From an uncultured Bacillaceae bacterium (GTDB lineage: Bacteria; Bacillota; Bacilli; Caldalkalibacillales; Caldalkalibacillaceae): 12,363 nucleotides of DNA. This document shows positions 1-6,261 of the stretch, piece after piece. Every line of letters starts with the position of its first letter. The first letter of the stretch is position 1. Where the stretch lies: assembly GCA_937967685.1 (NCBI GenBank), contig CALBTX010000056.1, forward strand, positions 1-12,363, given 5' to 3'. Under the pieces are notes generated by a model. The model saw nothing but the letters and a program-made list of their open reading frames with translations, was not told where the DNA came from and searched no databases. A program made the position numbers and the translations under genes.

Positions 1-1
1 A

Positions 2-10
2 TGATATAAT
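2..10 (+). promoter_or_regulatory. Possible extended -10 promoter of the PCYCGC lipoprotein gene
   Basis: A perfect TATAAT (5-10) is preceded by TG plus one base, which makes an extended -10 element. Transcription would start near 17, leaving a short leader with AGAGG at 31-35 before the ATG at 44. Any -35 lies outside the window, so this is only a candidate. Confidence 0.35.
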
Positions 11-43
11 AGATCATATCTAATGTTATAAGAGGTAGCAAGG

Positions 44-517
44 ATGAAATATAAGGGTCTGATTGTTTTATTTATACTCACTTTGTTCATTTCGGCTTGC
101 AGTTCCAATACAGAACAATCACATCAATCGCATTCTTTTAATGGGGATTTGCAAGAAAAAACTACTTCTACTGATGTTTTACCAGCCTTTTTGAAAGGTC
201 ATAGTGAAGAGATCGGCTTGGTGTATCAAGCTGCTGGTAAATCAACAGAATTGTTACAATGGATTCCTTGTTATTGCGGTTGCGCAGATAGCGCAGGGCA
301 TAAAAGTAGTATGAATTGTTTTGTGAAAAAAATTAATGAAGATGGTTCTGTAGTCTGGGATGACCATGGAACTCGTTGTGGTGTTTGCTTACAAATCGCA
401 GCGGAATCCATTAAAATGAAACAGGAAGGCAAATCTATAAAGGAAATTCGCCATTACATTGATGAAAAGTACAAAGTAGGATACGCAAAACCAACTAATA
501 CTCCAATGCCTTTATAA
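44..517 (+). CDS. PCYCGC-motif lipoprotein
   Basis: A 157-residue secreted lipoprotein. A short charged N-terminus and a hydrophobic stretch (residues 5-17) lead into an ISAC lipobox, so Cys19 would be lipidated and the protein anchored outside the membrane. The signature WIPCYCGC (Pro75, Cys76, Cys78, Cys80) is followed by Cys92 and a CGVC pair (Cys112, Cys115), giving six cysteines in the mature part. This matches the PCYCGC domain family of Bacillales, which has no established biochemical function. The clustered cysteines suggest metal binding or a redox role, and the copper genes in the window favour metal, but that is inference. The ATG at 44 has AGAGG eight bases upstream. A terminator follows directly, so the gene seems to be a single unit or the last of one entering from the left. 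Confidence 0.9.
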   Translation: MKYKGLIVLFILTLFISACSSNTEQSHQSHSFNGDLQEKTTSTDVLPAFLKGHSEEIGLVYQAAGKSTELLQWIPCYCGCADSAGHKSSMNCFVKKINEDGSVVWDDHGTRCGVCLQIAAESIKMKQEGKSIKEIRHYIDEKYKVGYAKPTNTPMPL

Positions 518-522
518 TAAAT

Positions 523-560
523 AAACCTCACTTTTTCGAAAACGAAAGGTGAGGTTTTTT
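523..560 (+). terminator. Rho-independent terminator of the PCYCGC gene
   Basis: AAACCTCAC (523-531) pairs with GTGAGGTTT (549-557). The stem continues inward through TTTCG/CGAAA around an AAAA loop. A T run follows to 560. It lies six bases after the stop codon and could also work on the other strand, because the 5' arm is preceded by A residues. Confidence 0.85.
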
Positions 561-561
561 A

Positions 562-601
562 TTTTGCTTTTATACGAAAATGTCCCCCCTAAAAAGCAAA
601 A
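562..601. repeat. Perfect 10-base inverted repeat between terminator and IS element
   Basis: TTTTGCTTTT (562-571) is the exact reverse complement of AAAAGCAAAA (592-601), around a 20-base spacer that holds a C run. It lies just outside the proposed IS110 end. It could be a second, A/T-rich terminator for traffic on either strand or a relic of another element. No function can be assigned. Confidence 0.5.
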
Positions 602-651
602 AAAGGACGGACTTCGGTTAGTTGAAACAATAACCAAAATATGGAATTTAC

Positions 652-1780
652 TTAGGCGACTTCATTGGGTTCAATCGTTACTTTGAAGCCTTGGGATTCA
701 ATTCTCTTGATCCAATAATCCACTACTCGTGATTGATCTTGTAAGTAATCCCATCCAAACTCTTGGTAGGTGATGTTATTTTTCAGCATGTGGTATATAA
801 TACGTAGTATGAGATGAGCCGTAGCCATTGTAGCTTTTTTCTGTTTCTGGACACGATAAAAAAAACGAAGCAAGACGAGTGCCTTTGGATTTACTCGCGG
901 CCCAAGCTGCTTGGCAAAGCACGGCTTTCAAGCTCCTGCATGTCGTACCCGATTTCTGCCAGGATGACCGCCGCTGCATCCTTTTGAATTCCGGGAATAG
1001 TGCTAAGTTGTTCAACTACATTTTGATATGGAGTGAGTAGCCTATCGATCTCCGCCTCTATAACCGCCATTTGTTCTTCAAGATACCTCAAATGATCCAA
1101 GTGCATTCCAATTAGTTTTCGATGATGAGCTCGAACTCGACCATTTAAAGCCTCTACAAGTTGCGGAACTTTTCTTTTTAGCGATGTCTTGACTAGATCT
1201 TTTACCTGGTCTGAACTTAGCACTTCACCGTACACGATTGATTCCAGCAAAGCTCTTCCGGATACGCCGAATAAGTCACTCACATATGTGGCCAACTTGA
1301 TGTTGGCATCCTGTAAAATCTTGTGTATTCGGTTTTTTTCCGCCGTAGCGTCACCCAGCAACTTTCTGCGATAACGAGTGTAATCGCGCAGATCCCGTAT
1401 CTCTTCTGGCGGAACAAAACTAGGAGTGATAAGCCCGCAACGGAGTAATTGAGCAATCCAAGCCGCATCATGTACGTCCGTCTTTCGACCTGGAACATTC
1501 TTGATTCGTTTAGCGTTGGCCAATACCAACGTAAAACTCCTTCAAGAACATTCCATACCGGTTTCCAGTATACCCCTGTGCTTTCCATGGCGACATGTGT
1601 ACACTTGTATTGATGGAGCCAATCATGAAGTTCAAGCAGTCCTTTAGTAGTGGTAGAAAACGTCTTGATTTCTTGCTTTGGTTTTCGGTCCAAAGGACCA
1701 TACATGATACATGCTACCACCGTCTCTTGATGAACATCCAGTCCGGCACATCGTTCTAATAATGCATCCATCCCACTCAT
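652..1780 (-). pseudogene. IS110-family transposase, frameshifted and internally deleted
   Basis: Three overlapping frames reconstruct one IS110-type DEDD transposase of roughly 370 of the usual 400-odd residues. The N-terminal RuvC-like part shows GLDVHQETVVACI, then AMESTGVYWKPVW, then (next frame) LANAKRIKNVPGRKTDVHDA and the AEKNRIHKILQDANIKL region. Near 1538 one base is missing, which shifts VLEG out of frame with the following SFTLVLANAK. Near 930 the reading jumps from IGYDMQE to LKAVLCQAAWAASKS with a frame change. About 35 residues normally present there (the conserved ASWAG to GKTRKG segment) are gone, and this segment should contain the catalytic serine. At 858-865 a run of eight A (T on the coding strand) is one base too long, splitting ASFF from YRVQKQKK. 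The C-terminal end to the TAA at 652 is intact. Two starts are possible, ATG at 1780 or ATG at 1771; the second is better spaced from AAGGAGG. The protein cannot be active. Confidence 0.92.
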
Positions 1781-1975
1781 TCCTCCTTAAAGAAATCATG
1801 CGGGCCATGCACCCTTGAGCAAAGTATTTTTATACACGTACTCATGGTAACAATCTCGGTACTCGTAGGTGCAGTCGGTCGGTTTGGGACTCGGGGTTTT
1901 GACCACCAAAAAAGTATCGGCCTGTGACCTGCTAATTTAATAATAAATTAGCTGGTGAACAGGCCGATACACATT
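1781..1975 (-). ncRNA. Structured IS110 upstream region, candidate bridge RNA
   Basis: This non-coding stretch directly upstream of the transposase is the place where IS110-group elements encode their bridge RNA, and its roughly 190 bases match the known size. Reading in the transposase direction there is first a very long hairpin (1914-1970). Next comes a small loop (1881-1900) that GACC at 1901-1904 and GGTC at 1877-1880 could close. A second domain follows, closed by GGTGCA (1868-1873) and TGCACC (1808-1813). The first small loop carries GTTTGGGAC (1882-1890), which recurs at the proposed element edge (2009-2017), as expected for a guide matching its target or donor DNA. Transcription and function are inference. 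No matching right-hand guide was found. Confidence 0.4.
1914..1970 (-). repeat. Long hairpin with T tract, 12 + 3 + 9 base pairs
   Basis: GTATCGGCCTGT (1914-1925) pairs perfectly with 1959-1970. GCTAATTTA (1931-1939) pairs perfectly with 1944-1952, and ACC/GGT pair between the two. On the minus strand the hairpin is followed by six T (1908-1913), so it can also act as a rho-independent terminator. That would stop transcripts coming from the operon at 2152-5963 and shield the transposase from read-through. It may be that terminator, the 5' stem of a bridge RNA, or both. Confidence 0.8.
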
Positions 1976-2151
1976 TTCATTCATTGTGGTGGCCGTCAGG
2001 CCATGTTAGTTTGGGACAACAAGAGACTGCTAATTCGATCCTGATTTTTGGTTCCGAAAAAATCTGGCTGTAATGCAAAGCTTTATTGAACATCGTTCAT
2101 TATTCAGAGGATACTATGACAAGTAGATTGGCGGTGAAAATTTTTATCAGT

Positions 2152-2906
2152 TTAAGATAATGTCCAATACAAAATAATATCATTAACACCTATGATAACT
2201 AGTACAATCCCCGCTATCACCTGGATAACCCGCCCTATTTTCTTTGATCTTTTTAAAACCTTCTGATCCAACCCCATTCCAAAGGCCAATCCAAGAAATA
2301 GTAACACCGGGATAATCGTACCGATGGAAAACAGAAAAGGAAGAGCAAGTCCATAACCGGCTGTATTTAACATTAAAGGGGTGAGTAAACCAAAAAATAC
2401 GAAAAACATGGTTGGACAAAAAGCGAGTGACAACAGAACGCCTAAAGCAAAGGCCTTGGTGTTTCCCGATAAATGATCTATATAACTTCTATAATTTAGT
2501 AATCGTTCGGTAAATAGTCCACGTACCTTAATCCATCCGATAAAATAAAGACCAGTAACCAATAATACAGGACCTGTTATCTTCCGCACGACTTGAAAAA
2601 CCGGTATAGTTAACGCTTCTAGCTCATTCCCAATCCCAATGATCAACATTCCTAATAAAAAATAAACCAATGTCTTGCCAATAAAAAACTGATGACTTCC
2701 GTTTGCCACTTCTTGCCTTGTACCATTCGATTCGTTGTATATGAAATGGCCCCCATATTAGCCGAAATTTGACATGGGGCGACCGCTCCGAGTACACCTA
2801 ACAATAATGCTCCAAGAACTGGTGTTTGCTGTGAATAATACAGGATCCGTAATGGTTCACTGATAAAAGTTAGTAATTGAGAAAATTGAATATACCAATC
2901 TGCCAT
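2152..2906 (-). pseudogene. CcdA/TauE-SafE-like membrane protein, split by a one-base frameshift
   Basis: Two overlapping frames (2906 to about 2686, then on to 2152) make one 251-residue polytopic membrane protein if a single base is added. The break is at 2683-2688, where six A (T on the coding strand) stand where seven are needed. Before it the protein reads VQGKKWQTEVISF; after it FIGKTLVYFLLGML. The restored protein has about six TM segments and two Cys-Pro-type motifs, APCQ (Cys45) and FCPT (Cys164), placed in the two halves like the cysteine pair of CcdA/DsbD-type transporters. Database names for this group include sulfite exporter TauE/SafE and UreH-domain protein. The likely role is moving reducing equivalents or a metal across the membrane; the substrate is unknown. 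It has a good AAGAGGTG site before the ATG at 2906 and is the last gene of the operon. A sequencing error in a homopolymer is a real alternative to inactivation. Confidence 0.8.
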
Positions 2907-2952
2907 GACAACACCTCTTTAAATCTAGATCTCACTGGCTTTCATCTATCGG

Positions 2953-3159
2953 CTAAGATTGGCGTTTTATTATTCTATATATGAAATAGATGACCGCAGC
3001 CCCAATAAGCGGCAATCCTGCCCACATACAAATCATAAATAACGTATGAAGATAATGCCCTAAAGTATTTGGAGTCAATAACCAGGTTGCGGACATCGTT
3101 AAGCAGCATAGACCAATGATGACAAGGACAATGGCAATAACCCATTCAATCCATCTCAT
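2953..3159 (-). CDS. Small two-TM membrane protein downstream of the sensor kinase
   Basis: A 68-residue protein with two hydrophobic segments, roughly residues 4-28 and 38-62, and a basic C-terminal tail (RIIKRQS). The N-terminus has a MRW start similar to that of the kinase. Its ATG overlaps the kinase stop codon by four bases (ATGA), which indicates translational coupling and supports a real gene. I do not recognise a family. Its position between a sensor kinase and a CcdA-like membrane protein suggests an accessory membrane subunit of one of the two, but nothing in the sequence shows which. Confidence 0.75.
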   Translation of the reverse strand: MRWIEWVIAIVLVIIGLCCLTMSATWLLTPNTLGHYLHTLFMICMWAGLPLIGAAVIYFIYRIIKRQS

Positions 3160-4574
3160 TGTTCTTCTCTTCCGTCCCTGTTCTGGTTGGCGGGAAACAA
3201 AATCTGGAAGCGAGTCCCTTTCCCTACTTCACTGAACACGGATATCGTTCCCCCTTGCATATCGACCAACTGCTTGACAATGGCCAGTCCTAATCCTGTC
3301 CCTCCAAAGTCTCTGGAACGAGATTTCTCCACTCGGTAAAAACGTTCAAAAATATAGGGCAACTCGTCTTCCGGAATGCCTTTACCCGAATCCTCTATGC
3401 TAATCATCAGATCTCCAGATCTTGCACGTTCAATCCTTATGCCGACCCATCCGTGATCAGTATAGCGAAGGGCATTATCCAGTAAATTCGTGACGATTTG
3501 TTCCATGCGCAAACCATCCACATTAATAAGGGGCAGGTTATCCTGTATATCGACCTTTAACTGCAAGCCTTTCTTTTTTGCCTGTAATTCTACTCGGGGA
3601 AGAATCGTTTCTATCATTTCACGCATGTCTATCCATTCTTGGTTAAGTGTCATTTTCCCCTCTTCCATTTTGGAAAGCTCAAACAGATCATTGATCAGTC
3701 GACTCAAACGGGTTGATTCCTGTTTAATAATCTCTAAATATTGCTCCTTCTCCTCTTCAGATTGATACAGACCTTCCTTTAATATATTGGCATACCCTTC
3801 CAGATAGGTGACGGGTGTTCTTAATTCATGGGATATATTGGCAAATAGCTCACTTCTGGTCTCCTGATATCTTTTCAGCTCTCGTGCAAGATCATTGATG
3901 GCTTGTCCCAATGTGCCGATTTCATCTGCTGTTTTAACCTTTACTCGAGTATTCAGATCTCCCCTAGCAATCTTACGTGTGGCTTTTTCCATTTGTAGCA
4001 AAGGATTGGACAATGTCCTTGATAAGACCACAATTACCCCAAGGGCAAGAAATAAAGCGCCTATCCCTGACAGAACCAGCATGTACCTCACTTTTTCAAT
4101 GGATTGGTAAATGTCCTCAATGGAGGATAAGACGTAAACGCCGCCCAAAAAATGACCACCATCATAGATAGGCGCTCCCGAAACAAGAAAACGATTTCCT
4201 GAACGATCGCTATATTCTCCTCTAATGGATTTCCCTTCTGTTAAAATTTCCAATTCATCAGCAGGTATCCGCGTATCATCTGTCAGACCAGGCACACCAA
4301 AATTGGCGATGAGTCGACCTTCAGCGTCAACAATGTAAAACGGGACCTGAGAGAATCCCCCCATCATTTCAATGTTTTGGGTGATCCCTTCATCTAATGT
4401 TTCTCCAATAAATTTGGCATACCTTGATGACAGATCATCCAGATCTTGCTGTACTTCCCCTAAATAAAAGCCCAGAAAGATTTGATGGATCACAAAGCCT
4501 AAGGGGAATAAAACAATGAGCAAGAGCAAAAGAAAGGTCATGCCCAGTTTAACTGAAATCCGATTCCATCTCAT
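3156..4574 (-). CDS. Membrane sensor histidine kinase
   Basis: A 472-residue class I sensor kinase. TM1 lies at about residues 11-33, an extracytoplasmic sensor domain at 34-163, and TM2 at about 164-186. HAMP follows at about 187-238, then the HisKA dimerisation domain with FANISHELRTP and phospho-acceptor His249. The ATPase domain has an N box at 363-371 (NLLDNALRY), the G1 motif DSGKGI (395-400), an F box around FERFYR, and GGTGLGL at 424-430. All catalytic residues are present. The ATG overlaps the regulator stop by four bases, so the pair is translationally coupled and surely cognate. The sensor domain shows no obvious His/Met metal cluster. Copper or envelope stress as the signal is inferred only from the neighbours and the shared upstream element. 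Confidence 0.95.
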   Translation of the reverse strand: MRWNRISVKLGMTFLLLLLIVLFPLGFVIHQIFLGFYLGEVQQDLDDLSSRYAKFIGETLDEGITQNIEMMGGFSQVPFYIVDAEGRLIANFGVPGLTDDTRIPADELEILTEGKSIRGEYSDRSGNRFLVSGAPIYDGGHFLGGVYVLSSIEDIYQSIEKVRYMLVLSGIGALFLALGVIVVLSRTLSNPLLQMEKATRKIARGDLNTRVKVKTADEIGTLGQAINDLARELKRYQETRSELFANISHELRTPVTYLEGYANILKEGLYQSEEEKEQYLEIIKQESTRLSRLINDLFELSKMEEGKMTLNQEWIDMREMIETILPRVELQAKKKGLQLKVDIQDNLPLINVDGLRMEQIVTNLLDNALRYTDHGWVGIRIERARSGDLMISIEDSGKGIPEDELPYIFERFYRVEKSRSRDFGGTGLGLAIVKQLVDMQGGTISVFSEVGKGTRFQILFPANQNRDGREEQ

Positions 4575-5287
4575 TGCCTTGGATCAGGCTCCTTAAATTT
4601 ATAGCCAATCCCCCAAACGGTTTGAATAAGGTTTTCAGACAGACCTGCTTTGCGGAATTTTTCACGGATATTTTTTACATGCGTATCTACCGTTCTAAGA
4701 TCCCCAAAATAATCTTTTCCCCATACATGATCCAACAACATTTCCCGGCTGTATACCCGTCCAGGATGTCCAGCCAATAAATATAACAGATCAAACTCCG
4801 TCTTTGTTAAATCAATTGTTTGATCATGCACCCAAACTTCTCTTCGTTCGGGATCAATACGTAACTCTCCGGTCATAATCATATGCCCCGTATCTATCTC
4901 TGACATACGGGATCTTCTAAGCAGGGCGCGTACACGTGCAACCAGTTCCTCAGGATCAAACGGTTTAACCAGATAATCATCCGCTCCCAAATTTAATCCT
5001 TGTACCTTTTCTTTGGTTTCAGAGCGAGCTGTCAGCATCAGAATGGGCATTTGCATGGTGATCTGACGTATTTTTGTACAAAGCTCCCATCCGTCCATCC
5101 CCGGCATCATAATGTCTAAGATAACCAAATCAAAAGTGTTTTTTTTCATTTTTTCCAGTGCATCATTTCCATCTTTGGCTTCGGTTACACGAAATCCTTC
5201 CCTGGTCAGATAGATACGCAGGAGGTTTCTCATCTTCCATTCATCATCAACAACAAGAATATGGGCTTGGTTTATTTGCCATGCCAT
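4571..5287 (-). CDS. OmpR/PhoB-class response regulator
   Basis: A 238-residue two-domain regulator. Numbering from the ATG at 5287, the receiver has Asp14-Asp15, phospho-acceptor Asp58 in LVILDIMMPGMDGW, Thr86 and Lys108 (LVKPF). The C-terminal winged helix contains the recognition-helix region RTVDTHVKNIREKF and ends with the usual WGIGYKF hairpin. An upstream TTG at 5317 is also open, but the ATG at 5287 is better placed behind AGAAGGG and gives the normal family length. The gene is 40 bases after the YdhK gene and overlaps the kinase. It most likely activates its own operon and the multicopper oxidase through the shared 17-base element. Confidence 0.95.
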   Translation of the reverse strand: MAWQINQAHILVVDDEWKMRNLLRIYLTREGFRVTEAKDGNDALEKMKKNTFDLVILDIMMPGMDGWELCTKIRQITMQMPILMLTARSETKEKVQGLNLGADDYLVKPFDPEELVARVRALLRRSRMSEIDTGHMIMTGELRIDPERREVWVHDQTIDLTKTEFDLLYLLAGHPGRVYSREMLLDHVWGKDYFGDLRTVDTHVKNIREKFRKAGLSENLIQTVWGIGYKFKEPDPRQ

Positions 5288-5327
5288 AGGCTCAAATTCC
5301 CTTCTAAATAAGGGCAATTCTTTAACC

Positions 5328-5927
5328 TTATTCGGCTTTGAGTTCGCTTTCTGTTACCCATTTGTGATTGGTAACCTTCTCACCATCAGTCGAAATGTAG
5401 TCAACCATATATACGGTTGTTTTTTCAGCGGAATCAATCGTAGCGGTTGCGCCATCCATTCCTTCCATGTGATCGGCATTTAGGGTGACTTGGTCTCCAG
5501 GTTTAAAAGGCTCTTCACCTGCTTCTTTAATTTCTTCGTGGATCACCCATTTATGATTTTCCACTTTTTCTCCCTCTGGCGTTGTATAAGTGACAGAATA
5601 AACAGTCGTATCATAGGCTCCTACAATTGTTGCTTTGGCACCATTCATCCCTGGCATATGATCAGCATGGATGATCGCTTGGCTCCCCACTGGATATGTG
5701 GGATTTTCTGCCTCTTTTAAGCCTTCAGGCACTTCACCTGAGCCAGAGTGGTTCATCTCTGCGTGGGAAGGAGACTTTGAATCTGTCTCGTTATTTTCTT
5801 CAGTTCCTGAATTCATACCGCCTGTATGTGTATCCGCATCGTCTTGCTGATTTTCGTTTGACTCAGATGGAGCCGGTGCTTCTTCAGTATCACCTGCACA
5901 CGCAGACAAGGTCATTATTACAACCAT
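5328..5927 (-). CDS. YdhK-family protein (two DUF1541 repeats), signal peptide interrupted
   Basis: The first gene of the two-component operon. The mature part is intact: a long acidic, His/Met-containing linker, then two DUF1541 repeats at about residues 79-134 and 141-196 (counted from the ATG at 5927). Each starts with an ADHM.GM motif (HADHMPGM, NADHMEGM) and ends in NHKWV. Their His and Met residues suggest metal binding. The lipobox LSAC gives Cys10 here, but the ATG at 5927 supplies only MVVIMT before it, with no charged n-region. The proper start is 36 bases upstream, where an in-frame TGA cuts the signal peptide (see the separate entry). As written the protein either fails to be exported, is made by re-initiation at the TGAATG junction, or needs read-through. 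YdhK of Bacillus subtilis is the known relative; its function is not established. Confidence 0.85.
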   Translation of the reverse strand: MVVIMTLSACAGDTEEAPAPSESNENQQDDADTHTGGMNSGTEENNETDSKSPSHAEMNHSGSGEVPEGLKEAENPTYPVGSQAIIHADHMPGMNGAKATIVGAYDTTVYSVTYTTPEGEKVENHKWVIHEEIKEAGEEPFKPGDQVTLNADHMEGMDGATATIDSAEKTTVYMVDYISTDGEKVTNHKWVTESELKAE

Positions 5928-5963
5928 TCAAATAAGTACAATCAAGATGTTTTTAAATTTCAT
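5928..5963 (-). other. Interrupted start of the YdhK signal peptide
   Basis: ATG at 5963-5961 lies seven bases after a strong AAAGGAG (5971-5977). It opens MKFKNILIVLI, a typical positively charged lipoprotein leader, in frame with the YdhK gene, but TGA at 5930-5928 stops it. The next codon is ATG. One substitution (for example GGA or TGG to TGA) would explain it, and would restore a normal leader running into LSAC. Confidence 0.8.
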
Positions 5964-6047
5964 TTTCAAACTCCTTTCATTTTATAAGTATCATTAGTAC
6001 ACTGCCCAACACATATTCAATTTATTTGTGGTTGAGCAAACACTTAC

Positions 6048-6078
6048 ATGGTACACAAAAAATGTGAAGAAAGTATGG
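6048..6078 (-). promoter_or_regulatory. Putative response-regulator site and promoter of the ydhK-kinase operon
   Basis: The 17 bases at 6062-6078 are identical to 12092-12108 upstream of the multicopper oxidase. On the minus strand both read TACTTTCTTCACAT. In both cases a -10-like hexamer follows nine bases after TTCACA (TACCAT here, TATCCT there), and no good -35 is present. This suits an OmpR-class activator bound over the -35. The site also lies upstream of the divergent Met-rich membrane gene, so it could serve both directions. Confidence 0.5.
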
Positions 6079-6119
6079 AAATAATGATTGAATTTAAGAT
6101 TAAATACTCTGTTCGCATG

Positions 6120-6125
6120 TATAAT
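6120..6125 (+). promoter_or_regulatory. Possible -10 box for the Met-rich membrane gene
   Basis: A perfect TATAAT stands about 140 bases before the plus-strand start at 6262, with no convincing -35 at 16-18 bases. The shared 17-base element ends about 40 bases upstream of it, a fair position for an activator. The rest of the gap up to 6261 is A/T-rich with nothing recognisable. Confidence 0.3.
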
Positions 6126-6261
6126 GATTCATTAATTAGTAAGTGTGTTTAATGTCCATTATTTTTCAGGAGAAAATTTAAACGTGTATATATACTTTAC
6201 CTAGGTATCGTAGTAATTAGTATTCATTATTTGCTATTACAAACATAATTTTAGGGATTTG

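Larger units (their letters stand above)
617..2011 (-). mobile_element. Decayed IS110-family insertion sequence
   Basis: The segment holds a broken IS110-type transposase plus a long structured non-coding region upstream of it, the usual layout of this family, which has no classical terminal inverted repeats. The limits are proposed from a heptamer, GTTAGTT, at 617-623 and again at 2005-2011 in the same orientation. This would fit duplication of a short core on insertion. The resulting size, about 1.39 kb, plus the roughly 105 bases deleted from the transposase gives about 1.5 kb, normal for IS110 elements. The element sits between two convergent genes and interrupts neither. The family call is firm; the exact ends are not. 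Confidence 0.6.

Noticed and set aside
652..1780. Programmed frameshifting in the transposase
   Set aside because: IS110 transposases are normally one frame. There are two shifts plus a deletion, so decay explains it better.
2683..2688. Programmed frameshift in the CcdA/TauE-like gene
   Set aside because: The tract is only T6 and I see no stimulatory structure or upstream Shine-Dalgarno-like site. Relatives are single-frame proteins.
5928..5930. TGA as selenocysteine or tryptophan codon
   Set aside because: A selenocysteine in the hydrophobic core of a leader makes no sense, no selenocysteine-type hairpin was seen, and other genes in the window end in TGA, so TGA is a stop here.
6169..6204. 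AGGAGA followed by GTG as the start of a small peptide
   Set aside because: It reaches a stop after six codons and the spacing is poor.
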